Positions 37,101 through 46,210 of a DNA stretch of 64,000 bases are shown in pieces; the stretch's first letter is position 1; each line of letters starts with the position of its first letter. Made by a program: the position numbers and the translations under genes. The DNA comes from Lachnospiraceae bacterium. Lineage in GTDB: Bacteria > Bacillota > Clostridia > Lachnospirales > Lachnospiraceae. The stretch covers positions 1 to 64,000 of the forward strand of contig FZRB01000002.1 of NCBI GenBank assembly GCA_900199595.1, given 5' to 3'. The notes beneath the pieces were generated by a model. That model was not told the origin of the DNA. It did not search any database and saw only the letters and a list, made by a program, of their open reading frames with translations.

Positions 37101-37431
37101 AGCTGAAGAAGAATTCACTGTCGGTATCCACACAGACAACCGGTCCCGCAAATCTTTCGTTTATTCTCTCTTCAAGCGTCTTCTCTACTCCGGGCGTCTG
37201 AATGGTATCAGAAAGGATAATGATTCCATCAAACAGATCATAATTAATAAGATTGTATATATTTGTATCTCCGAATTCTCTTTCCTTCTTATTCTGATAC
37301 TTTATATACATGGAAAAAACTAAGACACTGACTCCGTTCTCAAAAGCACGGGTCATGACTCCGCGTACAAATTCACTCTGATAATTCTCATCTGCCTGCC
37401 CCAGCAGAAGTGCTATACGATTATTTTTCAT
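34123..37431 (-). CDS. LacI-like sensor, GAF-like, EAL and beta-helix fusion protein
   Basis: 1102 residues, no signal peptide or membrane segment, so cytoplasmic. Residues 1-285 are a periplasmic-binding-type sensor of the LacI/GalR class (RIALLLGQADENYQSEFVRGV start, VMCANDCMAIGFAEEM, DIAVLGYG) without the HTH. About 300-465 resembles a GAF-type linker. About 490-725 is an EAL phosphodiesterase domain with YEALMR (519-521), ELTE, DDYGTGYSN (633-641), VKIDRSL, AEGVET and QGYYVARP, so the c-di-GMP-cleaving residues seem intact. About 760-1085 is a repetitive right-handed beta-helix-like region (GIGNTIS, GIGSGPGGDV, GIGSISGD, CIGSVENST turns). Likely a sugar-responsive c-di-GMP regulator of the exporter genes it overlaps. 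Confidence 0.85.
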   Translation of the reverse strand: MKNNRIALLLGQADENYQSEFVRGVMTRAFENGVSVLVFSMYIKYQNKKEREFGDTNIYNLINYDLFDGIIILSDTIQTPGVEKTLEERINERFAGPVVCVDTDSEFFFSFWTDGYNSVYGLMNHLIEDHGMKDIAYLTGRKNHMHSKRRLEAYKDAMRAHGLEVREDRIFYGDFWYTSGCGCAETLLRDREHLPEAVMCANDCMAIGFAEEMEKRGLSVPRDIAVLGYGTSEEGRTCPKPLTSTYIAAEEYGVYSVDSLLKLMNNEEPERLSFDARLFIGESCGCIEENAPIKLDRRKTWQTHNSEEGYFSIHNFMMDDFSCSEDLLEMMDAVYENVFQLGSAHRFNIVLNDLWLHPDRMVKEGFPKIGYSSKVINALSYNADKLSEGTIGTDSLFERDKMLPVYEDIKPSGYIFTPLYVENQSFGYAMVSYGSEPRSYDEVYRLWIRDVSRGLEGIRRLMIIKELKRENEPKQMTKFSLNSDLNELSEVQNILNNNLFKYHFQPIVSAVDGEIFSYEALMRSATDSRIPPLQIIKCASELNRINDIEKATFINVLSIVQDNPEWFTGRKVFINSIPGCKLEYEDFSAIDNMLKKCADTAVVELTEQAELNDDELNELKQRYNRLRIGIAVDDYGTGYSNVGNLLRYMPDYVKIDRSLLSEIQTSSQKQHFVREVVEFCHANNIKALAEGVETPEELRTVINLGADLIQGYYVARPSETVVTSIDSNIKMEISRYHREKEDGSSDNSYIAGRVRRISIGQLIKEDKTSIVVGEKDSTFRDITIVGTPGTKSKIHIEILEGYDGRITLENVALSNIKNRPCIIMAENSNVTLCLVGENSFTGGGIKVPENSKLTMEGDGNLIIKLSASDIYGIGNTISKKHGLLEFYQDGEIHMELNGKTCIGIGSGPGGDVRIHRGKYTIQINGDEGVGIGSISGDNPLVVHDTDVSIDTTLYKGVCIGSVENSTNIEMWRSLIKCKGAGKSMALIGSVDGKEASVKAHDMSIILNVRSDYSTGVGCYVGHTNFSIDTAALRYNGMGKSAYSYGGCTDDTDVIINNSDIIVDINNEKGIITNAREDRISETYGRYDITVKDYQRMKDDTKA

Positions 37432-37453
37432 AACAGCCCCCCATATAGGTATA

Positions 37454-38230
37454 TCACTGCATTCCTATAAACTGTCTCGTTCTTTCCTCCTTTGGATGCT
37501 CAAATACATCGGAAGGAGACCCCTGTTCAAGTACAATCCCCTTATCCATGAAAATGACCTTATCAGATACATCTCTGGCAAATGCCATCTCATGAGTTAC
37601 TATTATCATTGTCATTTTTGTATCAGCAAGTTCTTTAATTACCTTCAGAACTTCTCCCGTAAGTTCCGGATCAAGCGCTGAAGTAGGCTCATCAAAACAG
37701 AGTATTTCCGGCTTCATAGCCAGCGCTCTGGCTATGGCAACTCTCTGACACTGACCACCTGAAAGCTGGTGTGGATAGTTCCCCATTCTATCCTTCAACC
37801 CCATCTGATTTAAGAGTCCCTCTGCTTCAACCTTTATGGAATCAAGAATTTCCTTTTTATGAGATTTGAAGTCCGGTTCTCTCTTAGCCTGAAGCTGACG
37901 GGCAAGCATAACATTTTCCAGTGCAGTATACTGAGGAAACAGATTGAAGGACTGGAACACAAGTCCAAAGTGAAGAACATTTTTTCTTATTACTGACTCC
38001 TTCATATAGTTTTTATCTTCAGCATCATAAACTGTTTCGCCTGACACCTTAAACTTTCCCTTATCAGCAAATTCCAGAAAATTCAGACATCTCAGAAGTG
38101 TTGTCTTACCACTTCCCGATGAACCTATGATTGATAAAACCTCTGATTTTTCAAGTGAAAAGCATATATCCTTCAAAACCTCTGTCTTATCGAAGGATTT
38201 TCCAAGATGTTCTACTTCTAAAATACCCAT
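37454..38230 (-). CDS. Polar amino acid ABC transporter ATPase (GlnQ-like)
   Basis: About 258 residues from the ATG at 38230, preceded by GGAGG at 38236-38240; an upstream TTG lies in that site. Walker [18 protein letters not shown], signature [15 protein letters not shown], Walker [17 protein letters not shown] and [13 protein letters not shown] place it in the polar amino acid uptake group. It follows the permease gene closely and completes a binding protein-permease-ATPase set. The regulator fusion starts 22 nt after its stop, so both might share a transcript. Confidence 0.95.
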   Translation of the reverse strand: MGILEVEHLGKSFDKTEVLKDICFSLEKSEVLSIIGSSGSGKTTLLRCLNFLEFADKGKFKVSGETVYDAEDKNYMKESVIRKNVLHFGLVFQSFNLFPQYTALENVMLARQLQAKREPDFKSHKKEILDSIKVEAEGLLNQMGLKDRMGNYPHQLSGGQCQRVAIARALAMKPEILCFDEPTSALDPELTGEVLKVIKELADTKMTMIIVTHEMAFARDVSDKVIFMDKGIVLEQGSPSDVFEHPKEERTRQFIGMQ

Positions 38231-38245
38231 ATCATCCTCCAATAA

Positions 38246-38932
38246 TTATCTAAAATAATTCAGCTTCTTCTCAAGAGCTCCAAGTCCAAGAGACAGAAGT
38301 CCATTACATACCAGGTAATATACGGCTGTAAAGAACAGCGGCCATATGGCACCGGATATTCCCTGCGATCCCTTCATAAAAGCCTGTCCTGCCCAGATAA
38401 CCTCCTGAAGCGCGATAATTCTCGCCAGTGAGGTATCCTTTACAAGCGTCAGAACTTCATTTGACATCGGTGGAAGTATCCTCTTGATCATCTGAAGAAG
38501 CTTAACCTTGAAAAACACTTCACTTTTTGTCATTCCAAGTACATGTCCTGCCTCATCCTGTCCAACAGGAATACTGATGATTCCACCTCTGTATATCTCA
38601 GAAAAATAGCAGGCATAATTGATTATAAATGCGACGGCTGAAGCAATAAATCTTCCTGATTCGTCGCCTCCCCATATGTTGTTTTTAAGTACCAGTCCGG
38701 GGAAATAATAAATAATAAGAAGCTGGATCATAAGCGGAGTTCCACGTATGATCCAAATAAGCATCTTAAACAGATATTTTACAGGCTTAAGCTTAGACAT
38801 AGAACCAAAGGATATAAGGAGTCCTAAAGGAAGAGCTCCTATTAATGTCACAAAGAAAAGCTTAAGCGTCTGCAAAAAACCTATATTTAACGATTTAATT
38901 ACTATCGGAAGTTGCTCTAAAAATAAATCCAT
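38246..38932 (-). CDS. Polar amino acid ABC transporter permease
   Basis: A 228-residue protein with about five membrane segments and the His/Glu/Gln-type permease signature (TLKLFFVTLIGALPLGLL, IWIIRGTPLMIQLL, AYFSEIYRGGI in the form CYFSEIYRGGI, and the EAA-type loop GHVLGMTKSEVFFKVKLLQ). Probably works as a homodimer with the ATPase encoded 15 nt downstream. Substrate cannot be fixed; cystine, glutamine or arginine are all possible. Confidence 0.93.
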   Translation of the reverse strand: MDLFLEQLPIVIKSLNIGFLQTLKLFFVTLIGALPLGLLISFGSMSKLKPVKYLFKMLIWIIRGTPLMIQLLIIYYFPGLVLKNNIWGGDESGRFIASAVAFIINYACYFSEIYRGGIISIPVGQDEAGHVLGMTKSEVFFKVKLLQMIKRILPPMSNEVLTLVKDTSLARIIALQEVIWAGQAFMKGSQGISGAIWPLFFTAVYYLVCNGLLSLGLGALEKKLNYFR

Positions 38933-38973
38933 TCACTTACTCCCTGATCAATGCAATAATCTGATATACTACA

Positions 38974-39813
38974 TTACTTCTGTTCTATAAGAGCAGCCTG
39001 AACACCATAGGTCTCTGCTGCCTTCTGCATACTTCCGTCAGCATAACTTGTTTTAAAGAAATCATTCAGCTTTGCAGTAAGATCTGACCCCTTACGGAAA
39101 CCTACACCATACTCCTCACTGTTAAGTCCTACCGTATAGGTAAGCTTATCATAGCTTGTTCCTTCACCAACCATTGCAGCTGCCATAAGCGAATCAATGA
39201 TAGCTGCATCAGAGGTTCCTGCTGCAACCTCCATAAGTGCATTTGCCTGGTTCTGAACTGAAGTAAACTTAAGTCCGTTTGCCTGTGCTTCCTGCTCTCC
39301 TGCACTTCCTACCTCAACTGCAAAGTTAAGATCTTTAAGACTGTCTACTGTCTGATACTGATCTGCCTTGTCAGAAGGTACAATTACTATCTGAGCATTA
39401 TTGCAATAAGGATTTGAACAATCCATTGCACTCTTAACCTCATCAGTAAGTGTCATACCGTTCCATACACAGTCTATATTTCCTGAAGACAGCTCGAGGG
39501 CTTTATTATCCCACTCGATCTCAACGAATTCAGCTTCAACTCCAAGACTCTTTGCGAATGCTTCTGCCATATCTGCATCAAAGCCTATCCATTTTCCGCT
39601 TTCATCCTTATAATCCATCGGTTCAAAATCAGTGATACCAACTACAAGCTTTCCTTTATCCTGAACAGCTTTTACATCTTCAACAGCTGCAGAAGAAGTA
39701 TCTGCTCCCTGCTGATTATTGGAAGCGGTATCGTCTCCGCTCTTTGAGCCACATGCAGCAAGCCCGAGGGCAAGTGCTGCTGTCATAATAACTGCCAGTG
39801 TTTTCTTAAACAT
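38974..39813 (-). CDS. Amino acid ABC transporter substrate-binding lipoprotein
   Basis: A 279-residue protein with a lipoprotein signal peptide (AALALGLAAC, lipid-anchored Cys at about 21). The SBP_bac_3 fold (about 45-270) has KLVVGITDFEPMDYKDESG, the ligand-binding region WIGFDADMAEAFAKSLG, and IDCVWNGMTLTDE. Captures a polar amino acid outside the membrane and hands it to the permease encoded next. AGGAGG precedes the ATG at 39813; a hairpin at 39834-39860 lies upstream. Confidence 0.95.
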   Translation of the reverse strand: MFKKTLAVIMTAALALGLAACGSKSGDDTASNNQQGADTSSAAVEDVKAVQDKGKLVVGITDFEPMDYKDESGKWIGFDADMAEAFAKSLGVEAEFVEIEWDNKALELSSGNIDCVWNGMTLTDEVKSAMDCSNPYCNNAQIVIVPSDKADQYQTVDSLKDLNFAVEVGSAGEQEAQANGLKFTSVQNQANALMEVAAGTSDAAIIDSLMAAAMVGEGTSYDKLTYTVGLNSEEYGVGFRKGSDLTAKLNDFFKTSYADGSMQKAAETYGVQAALIEQK

Positions 39814-39833
39814 TTATTTTTCCTCCTGATAAC

Positions 39834-39860
39834 GTGTCAGACTTTACGTCTTCATGACAC
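39834..39860 (-). other. Intercistronic hairpin between SPFH and binding-protein genes
   Basis: Outer arms GTGTCA/TGACAC and inner AGAC/GTCT pairs around a GTAA loop. On the minus strand it is followed by GTTATCAGGAGG, with no U-tract, so a stability or processing element is more likely than a terminator. Confidence 0.5.
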
Positions 39861-39871
39861 ATTTTTATTAT

Positions 39872-40855
39872 TTACTCAGCTTTTGAAGCTGTCTTTGGCG
39901 CTTCCTTACCAGTCTTAATAGCTTCTGTGACTGCTGTAGCAAGACCTGTAACTCCTGCAAGCTCTGATGGGATAATGAGCTTGTTTGCAGGTCCCTGAGA
40001 AGCTCTTTCAAAGGTTGAAAGACCTCTTACAGCTATTGTAGCCTGTGAAGGAGCAGCTTCATTCATCATTCTTACAGCATCAGCCTCTGCCTGCTGAACC
40101 TGACGAATAGCCTCTGCATTACCCTGTGCTCTCTGAATAGCTGCCTCACGCTGTGCCTGTGCTTCAAGAATAGCAGCCTGCTTCTTAGCTTCTGCTGCAA
40201 GGATTGTAGCTTCCTTATCAGCTGTAGCACGAAGGATCTTAGCTTCCTTCTCACCTTCAGATACTGTGATAGCTGCCTGCTTCTCACCTTCTGCTCTGAT
40301 GATCTGCTCACGTCTCTCACGCTCAGCCTTCATCTGCTTCTCCATGGATTCCTGGATAGCTGCAGGTGGCATGATGTTCTTAAGCTCTACACGATTAACC
40401 TTGATTCCCCAAGGATCAGTTGCTTCATCAAGAGTAGCTCTCATCTTTGAGTTGATCGTCTCACGTGATGTAAGAGTCTGGTCAAGCTCAAGATCACCGA
40501 TGATATTACGAAGTGTTGTAGCTGTAAGATTCTCGATGGCAGCAAGAGGATTCTCAACACCATAGCAGTAAAGCTTTGGATCTGTAATCTGGAAGAAAAG
40601 AACTGTATCTATTCTCATTGTAACGTTATCCTTTGTGATAACCGGCTGAGGTGGGAAATCTGCAACCTGTTCCTTAAGTGAAACACGTCTTGCAACCTTA
40701 TCAATGATAGGCATCTTTAAATGAAGTCCAACCCCCCATGTAGCCGTATATGTTCCGAGTCTCTCGATAACATACGCATTTGCCTGTCTGACAACTCTGA
40801 GTGAGCTGCAGAGCAGAATGATTGCTATAACTAATACAATAATTAATGCTGGCAT
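39872..40855 (-). CDS. SPFH/band-7 membrane protein (QmcA/stomatin-like)
   Basis: A 327-residue protein: one N-terminal membrane helix (2-20), a band-7/SPFH domain (about 20-190: QANAYVIERLGTYTATWGVGLHLKMP, DNVTMRIDTVLFFQITDP) and a long Ala/Glu/Gln/Lys coiled coil (about 185-270). Such proteins form oligomeric assemblies around lipid microdomains and often act with NfeD proteins, one of which is encoded 50 nt upstream. The coding strand of the coiled coil is repetitive, which creates long false ORFs on both strands. Confidence 0.92.
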   Translation of the reverse strand: MPALIIVLVIAIILLCSSLRVVRQANAYVIERLGTYTATWGVGLHLKMPIIDKVARRVSLKEQVADFPPQPVITKDNVTMRIDTVLFFQITDPKLYCYGVENPLAAIENLTATTLRNIIGDLELDQTLTSRETINSKMRATLDEATDPWGIKVNRVELKNIMPPAAIQESMEKQMKAERERREQIIRAEGEKQAAITVSEGEKEAKILRATADKEATILAAEAKKQAAILEAQAQREAAIQRAQGNAEAIRQVQQAEADAVRMMNEAAPSQATIAVRGLSTFERASQGPANKLIIPSELAGVTGLATAVTEAIKTGKEAPKTASKAE

Positions 40856-40905
40856 AATACTTAAACCTCCTTATGCTTATAAAAAATTATAAATATATAA
40901 TATCT

Positions 40906-41346
40906 TTATACTCCATCTATCTCCCGTCTGACATAAAGCTTTGTTCCTTCAAGCTTTTCTATCACTACGAGAGTTCCTTCCGGAATAATGCTTCCGTCCA
41001 CAGATACTGCACGCCAGTCTACATCTCCAAGTTTGATCTTTCCTGTACCTGCATTATTGTCTACTGTTACAAGTATTTTTTCTGTACGTCCGATAAGACT
41101 GTCAGTATTCGTTTTTTCCTGTCCGATAGCCAGATACTTTTTTGCAAGTGGTCTCATTATCAGAAGCAGTACTGTCGATACGACAATAAATATAACGACC
41201 TGAAGCCATAGAGCAGCTCCAAAATAGGCTGCAAGAGCCGCCGCAATTCCGCCACCCGTAAACCAGATGGACGTCAGCCCAAGAGAAATAATCTCAACGA
41301 TAAGAGCTACCGCTGCAACTATTACCCAAAATGTTGTATAGTTCAT
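40906..41346 (-). CDS. nfeD: NfeD-family membrane protein
   Basis: A 146-residue short-form NfeD: two to three membrane segments (about 5-70) followed by an OB-fold-like soluble domain (about 78-146, LIGRTEKILVTVDNNAGTGKIKLGDVDWRAVS). NfeD short forms pair with SPFH proteins, and the gene directly precedes such a gene here. The role is membrane organisation or quality control, by family knowledge only. The C-terminal VIEKLEGTKLYVRRE strand is typical. Confidence 0.9.
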   Translation of the reverse strand: MNYTTFWVIVAAVALIVEIISLGLTSIWFTGGGIAAALAAYFGAALWLQVVIFIVVSTVLLLIMRPLAKKYLAIGQEKTNTDSLIGRTEKILVTVDNNAGTGKIKLGDVDWRAVSVDGSIIPEGTLVVIEKLEGTKLYVRREIDGV

Positions 41347-41425
41347 ACATCCACCTACTTTCTATAATATTCGATGACTTATTTTATCCACGATACATGT
41401 ATCAAAAATACCTTTTGAGATTTTT

Positions 41426-43732
41426 TTAATGATCACGGTAGTAATTGATCAGGCATCCACTTGTTATTATAGTACGCTCGTCGTCTGTCAGCTCACCGAG
41501 CATAAGGGATATTTCCTTCATTCCCTTATTAACGATGTAACCTGTAATAACCTCTGCCTTTTCCTCTACTGCTTTTCTTATATCACGGATAAATATATAA
41601 TCTCCGTTTTCAAATCCATAAGGATTATCTTGTGTTATGTCAACCGAATTTTCATCCATTATAAATGGAAGCATACCCCAGTTGATAAGATTAGAACGAT
41701 ATCTCTTTGTTGCATATTCACGTGCTATATTAGCCCATCCGCCTAGCACCTTCTGACATGAAGCTGCCTGCTCACGAGCAGAACCGTCACCCGGCTTAAC
41801 TGCGTATATAGTACTTCCGAAGCCTGTATTGGACTTATCCACGCCTTCGAACATTTCCTTAACCTTAGGCATAACCTCTTTGATCTCAGGATAGATCTCA
41901 CAAGGATGTCCACCCTCTTCTCTTGCAACCTCAACAGCATGGAACTCCTTAGCGCGGCCTACATACTCAGGATCCTTACGGGACAGAGTAAACTCTGCAA
42001 GTCCGATTGGGTTAGATCTGAAGGATGAAGTCTCTCCTGAAGGAATCAGCTCATCTGTTGTTGTAACAGGATCAGTGATAACTGAGCAGACCTTGAGAAG
42101 AAGATTCTCTGTAAGAGCAGGCATAGCAGGCCAAGGCTTGATATTCGGCCCCTGCTTCAGCTCCTCTTCAGGTTTAGCTTTCTTCCATCCATCGTATACT
42201 CTGTTCTCATAGATGGACTTATCAAAGAAATACTTAGGTCCTGTATACTCAACATCTATATCAGTTGCAGGTGTAAGGAAGCCCTTATTAACAGCTGTAG
42301 CTGCTATAGAACGTGCATCCATAAGTGCAACTGAACTGATCTGGCCGTTCTGTATCTTGGATCCCTCTCTGTTAGGGAAGTTACGTGTTGAATGTCTGAT
42401 AGACAGTGCATTGTTTGCAGGTGTATCTCCGGCACCAAAGCATGGTCCACAGAAGGCTGTCTTGATAATAGCGCCTGTCTTCATTATGTCTGCAGCACGT
42501 CCGTTATTTACGAGTTCCATCATAACAGGCATACTTGCAGGATAAACATCAAGAGTAAACTCATCATTTCCGATATAATGACCTTTAAGGATATCAGCCG
42601 CATCGCAGATATTTTCGAATCCACCACCTGCACAGCCCGCGATGATTCCCTGCTCTACATAGAGCTTTCCGTCACGGATCTTATCTGTAAGCTTAAACTC
42701 CACATCACCTGTGAGCTGCTTCTTTCCGTTTTCCTCACACTCGTGAAGGATATCCTTAAGATTTGCATTTAATTCTTCGATGGTAAATGTATTCGAAGGA
42801 TGGAATGGAAGTGCGATCATAGGACGTACCTTTGACAGATCCACATATACAACTCCGTCATAGTATGCAACGTCTGCAGGATTCATTTCCTTATAAGCAT
42901 CAGGTCTGTAATGTGTATCGAACCACTCCTTAGTCTTTTCATCTGTCTTCCAGATAGATGAAAGGCATGTAGTCTCTGTTGTCATTACATCCACACCGAT
43001 ACGGAAATCTGTTGAGAGCTTGTCTACGCCCGGACCAACGAATTCCATTACACTGTTTTTTACATATCCGTTCTTGAATGTAGCTCCGATAAGTGCAAGA
43101 GCAACGTCCTGAGGGCCAACGCCCTTTACAGGCTCACCATCAAGATAAATAGCAATTACCTTAGGAGATTTAACATCATAAGTTCTTCCGAGAAGCTGCT
43201 TAGCCAGCTCTCCGCCACCCTCGCCGATGGCCATGGTACCAAGCGCACCGTAACGTGTATGACTATCTGAACCAAGAATCATAGCACCACACTCAGCAAG
43301 CTCTTCACGGGCATACTGATGAATAACAGCCTGATGAGGAGGTACATAGATACCACCGTATTTCTTAGCTGCTGAAAGGCCAAACATATGATCATCTTCA
43401 TTTATAGTTCCGCCAACCGCACAAAGAGAATTGTGACAGTTTGTGAGAACATAAGGAATAGGGAACTCTTTAAGTCCAGATGCCCTAGCAGTCTGTATGA
43501 TACCCACAAATGTAATATCATGAGATGTCATTTTGTCGAATTTGATCTTCAGATTTTCCTCATCACCGGAGGTGTTATGCTTATTCAGAATACCATAAGC
43601 TATGGTTCCCTTCTTAGCTTCCTCCTTTGATACCTTTATCCCTTTTGCTGAAAGCTCATCAGCTGATGCGGTATCAGCTACAAGCTCTTTTCCATTCAAG
43701 AGATATGCTCCAGATTCATAAAGTGTTACCAT
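41426..43732 (-). CDS. Aconitase-family hydratase (YbhJ-like)
   Basis: A 768-residue member of the aconitase superfamily. [4Fe-4S]-ligand cysteines are expected in [13 protein letters not shown] and the CGPC of [14 protein letters not shown]; the active-site-type [23 protein letters not shown] and the C-terminal swivel domain with [18 protein letters not shown] are also clear. The order of parts fits the unusual YbhJ type rather than classical AcnA or AcnB. Citrate synthase and 2-oxoacid:ferredoxin oxidoreductase genes lie in the same block, and no other aconitase is in the window, so it may work as the aconitase of an oxidative citrate-to-2-oxoglutarate branch (inference). Confidence 0.85.
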   Translation of the reverse strand: MVTLYESGAYLLNGKELVADTASADELSAKGIKVSKEEAKKGTIAYGILNKHNTSGDEENLKIKFDKMTSHDITFVGIIQTARASGLKEFPIPYVLTNCHNSLCAVGGTINEDDHMFGLSAAKKYGGIYVPPHQAVIHQYAREELAECGAMILGSDSHTRYGALGTMAIGEGGGELAKQLLGRTYDVKSPKVIAIYLDGEPVKGVGPQDVALALIGATFKNGYVKNSVMEFVGPGVDKLSTDFRIGVDVMTTETTCLSSIWKTDEKTKEWFDTHYRPDAYKEMNPADVAYYDGVVYVDLSKVRPMIALPFHPSNTFTIEELNANLKDILHECEENGKKQLTGDVEFKLTDKIRDGKLYVEQGIIAGCAGGGFENICDAADILKGHYIGNDEFTLDVYPASMPVMMELVNNGRAADIMKTGAIIKTAFCGPCFGAGDTPANNALSIRHSTRNFPNREGSKIQNGQISSVALMDARSIAATAVNKGFLTPATDIDVEYTGPKYFFDKSIYENRVYDGWKKAKPEEELKQGPNIKPWPAMPALTENLLLKVCSVITDPVTTTDELIPSGETSSFRSNPIGLAEFTLSRKDPEYVGRAKEFHAVEVAREEGGHPCEIYPEIKEVMPKVKEMFEGVDKSNTGFGSTIYAVKPGDGSAREQAASCQKVLGGWANIAREYATKRYRSNLINWGMLPFIMDENSVDITQDNPYGFENGDYIFIRDIRKAVEEKAEVITGYIVNKGMKEISLMLGELTDDERTIITSGCLINYYRDH

Positions 43733-43765
43733 GTTATTTCTCCTATCTTCTGAGTCCTCACAGAC

Positions 43766-44416
43766 TCATTTTTGTTTTAATATATATTCAGCCGCTTCTA
43801 TCATATCATCGGCTCTATACTCTATTATCTTCTTAAGCTCTTCGTCAGGCTCCGTAAGATCCGGAATCATAATGGTTCTAAGTCCGGCACTTACTGCAGC
43901 CTTAACACCATTTGGTGCATCTTCCACTGCAAAGGTTTCTTTAGGATCTGCCCCAAGTTCCTGACATGCATAAAGATATACATAGGGCGAAGGCTTTCCT
44001 TCCTTCACATCCTTCGCACTTATCAGTTTGTCAAAATAATTTATAAGCCCTGCTCTTCCAAGGTAGTGCTCAGTTTTAGGAATATTTGTTGCAGTGGCAA
44101 CCGCAAGCCTTGCTCCATTTTCTTTTAATTTTGCAAGTGCTTCATGTACTCCCTTCTTTACCGGAATATCCATTTCCTCCATCAAAGGATCCATCAGTTC
44201 CTTTCGATGATCTCTTATCGCCACATACGCAGAAGCACTTCCCGTTCTCTCCTGCATTTTCTTTACAGCAAAGCTGTGGCCCAGACTCCTATAATCCAGA
44301 AGCTCTTCACGTGTAAGATCATACCCCAGCTCCCTGGCAGAAAGATACCAGTATTTCTGATATATCTTCTCAGTATCAAGAAGTGTACCGTCCATATCAA
44401 AGACTACTGTAATCAT
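43766..44416 (-). CDS. HAD-family sugar-phosphate phosphatase/phosphoglucomutase-like
   Basis: A 216-residue HAD hydrolase of subfamily IA with a helical cap. DMDGTLLDTEK (about 7-17) carries the nucleophile and acid/base Asp pair; motif II is VATATN, motif III the Lys near GKPSPYVYLYA, motif IV VEDAPNGVKAA. Closest by eye to beta-phosphoglucomutase-like or phosphoglycolate/2-deoxyglucose-6-phosphate phosphatases; substrate not predictable. Lies between the AAA ATPase and hydratase genes. Confidence 0.88.
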   Translation of the reverse strand: MITVVFDMDGTLLDTEKIYQKYWYLSARELGYDLTREELLDYRSLGHSFAVKKMQERTGSASAYVAIRDHRKELMDPLMEEMDIPVKKGVHEALAKLKENGARLAVATATNIPKTEHYLGRAGLINYFDKLISAKDVKEGKPSPYVYLYACQELGADPKETFAVEDAPNGVKAAVSAGLRTIMIPDLTEPDEELKKIIEYRADDMIEAAEYILKQK

Positions 44417-44447
44417 AAAATGTCACCTTTTCTCTGATGATCAAAAC

Positions 44448-46199
44448 CTATTCCTTTACATCCTCTATACAAAGAGTCGTAAGCTTATTCGCATCGATCA
44501 TATCACTGGAAACTATTCTGGATGCCTGTCTTTCAACACATCTTTCAAAATAGTTTCTTACCTCACGCGCATTGGCAAAATTCTCTTCATCCATAAGAGT
44601 CATTTCATTTAAATGGCTCTTAACATATTCAGAAGCTTCACCAGTCAGAACATAATCCTGGCTGCAGCACATGAGTTCAAATATCTTATACATCTCATTT
44701 CCCGTATAATCAGGAAATTCGATAAACTTGTTGAATCTTGATTTGAGTCCCGGATTTGAATCGATAAAGTCCTTCATTTCCTCAGTATATCCGGCAACTA
44801 TTACTATAAAGTCAGATCTGTTGTCCTCCATCCTTTTAAGAAGAGTGTCAACAGCCTCCTGACCAAAATCCTGACCATCTGTTTTGGTCAGTGTATATGC
44901 CTCATCAATAAACAGTATTCCGCCCATGGCCTCGTCACAGACCTTTGAGGTTTTCTGAGCAGTCTGTCCGACATAACCCTCTACAAGTCCGGCTCTGTCT
45001 ACTTCTATAAACTGCCCCTTGCTGACAACTCCAAGCTGATGATATATCTCAGCAAGAAGTCTTGCCACAGTGGTTTTACCTGTACCGGGATTACCCGAAA
45101 AGACAAGGTGAAGCGACATATCAGGAGTTTTAAGCCCCATCTCTTCACGAAGCTTTCTTATCTTCACAAGATTTATAAGGTTATTCAGACTCTTCTTAAC
45201 CGAACTAAGGCCTATCAGACTATTCAATTCCTGAAGCAGTGCATCCAGCTCTTCGGTATCATTTACAGTTCTATTGGCACTTTTATCCGAAGTCTCATTC
45301 TTTGGCTCATCATGATGAACAGCCACCCCTCGGCTTTCAGAAGTTTCCTCTATGGACATGCTTCTGTCCACACGACCGGAAGGTGCACTTCTCAGCATTC
45401 CTTCGTCGAAACCTGTTCCCGCCTCAGCATGCTGCATATTATAATTATTCATCATGATCATGGCATCCATGTCAGCCTGAGCCGAGGAATATGTATTCAT
45501 ATTGTCCCGATTGCTGTTATATGATCTGCCCCAGAGTATATTTCCAAGCGTATTTCTGCCACGCTGACCAAACATAAAATCAGCTCTGCCGGCGAAATAG
45601 CTTCTGCCTCTGTTTTGATCAGCTCCGTACTCCCTTGGTCTTCTATCAGGCTTATCCACTATTCCCATGGATGCCCTGACCTGGGCCGGAGTCATCTCCA
45701 GAAGTCCCGCACTGTCAAGAAAGGCATTCATCATTCCGATATACTCGGCTATTCTGTCTGCCTCATAATCACTTATTCCGTTAAATGCGGCAAAATAACA
45801 GCCCACATCATTAAAGGTATTAACCAGATATTTTGAAAGAGCAATTCCATAGCCGGCTCTTCTTGTAAAGGGTGACAGATCATCCTTCACAAAATACTGA
45901 AGCGAAAGAGGCACTCTATCCAGTATATCAGGCCGCAGACTCTTATCATTTCTTAACCTGAGAAAATTCTCTCTTGTAATAACTATCTGAAGACTGCTGT
46001 TAATAAAATCCAGCTGAGCAAAGTCATCGCTGCTTTGAGGATCATAGATATACCCCAAAAAGACCAGCAGATCATCCTTGAACTGATCCCTGAGTGTAAG
46101 CTCCGCATCCTGCGGATAGGTTCCGTTTTTCTTACGACCTATTTCATCTGCATAAGACAGTGAATAGGTTATCATGGCAGCGACGTCCTTGGTAATCAT
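44448..46199 (-). CDS. CbbX/SpoVK-like AAA+ ATPase
   Basis: A 583-residue protein. The N-terminal part (1-170) is helical and reads like an adaptor (DDLLVFLGYIYDPQSSDDFAQ); a disordered Asn/Arg/Ser-rich linker (about 185-300) follows. The AAA+ domain (about 310-560) has GLSSVKKSLNNL, Walker A FSGNPGTGKTTVARLL, the pore-loop region GYVGQTAQKT, Walker B GGILFIDEAYTL and the sensor/arginine-finger region NPGLKSRFNKFIEF. These hexameric ATPases remodel protein complexes; CbbX acts on Rubisco, SpoVK in sporulation, EccA in type VII secretion. Target here unknown; it follows porB by 12 nt. Confidence 0.88.
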   Translation of the reverse strand: MITKDVAAMITYSLSYADEIGRKKNGTYPQDAELTLRDQFKDDLLVFLGYIYDPQSSDDFAQLDFINSSLQIVITRENFLRLRNDKSLRPDILDRVPLSLQYFVKDDLSPFTRRAGYGIALSKYLVNTFNDVGCYFAAFNGISDYEADRIAEYIGMMNAFLDSAGLLEMTPAQVRASMGIVDKPDRRPREYGADQNRGRSYFAGRADFMFGQRGRNTLGNILWGRSYNSNRDNMNTYSSAQADMDAMIMMNNYNMQHAEAGTGFDEGMLRSAPSGRVDRSMSIEETSESRGVAVHHDEPKNETSDKSANRTVNDTEELDALLQELNSLIGLSSVKKSLNNLINLVKIRKLREEMGLKTPDMSLHLVFSGNPGTGKTTVARLLAEIYHQLGVVSKGQFIEVDRAGLVEGYVGQTAQKTSKVCDEAMGGILFIDEAYTLTKTDGQDFGQEAVDTLLKRMEDNRSDFIVIVAGYTEEMKDFIDSNPGLKSRFNKFIEFPDYTGNEMYKIFELMCCSQDYVLTGEASEYVKSHLNEMTLMDEENFANAREVRNYFERCVERQASRIVSSDMIDANKLTTLCIEDVKE

Positions 46200-46210
46200 A
46201 GTATTTATCC

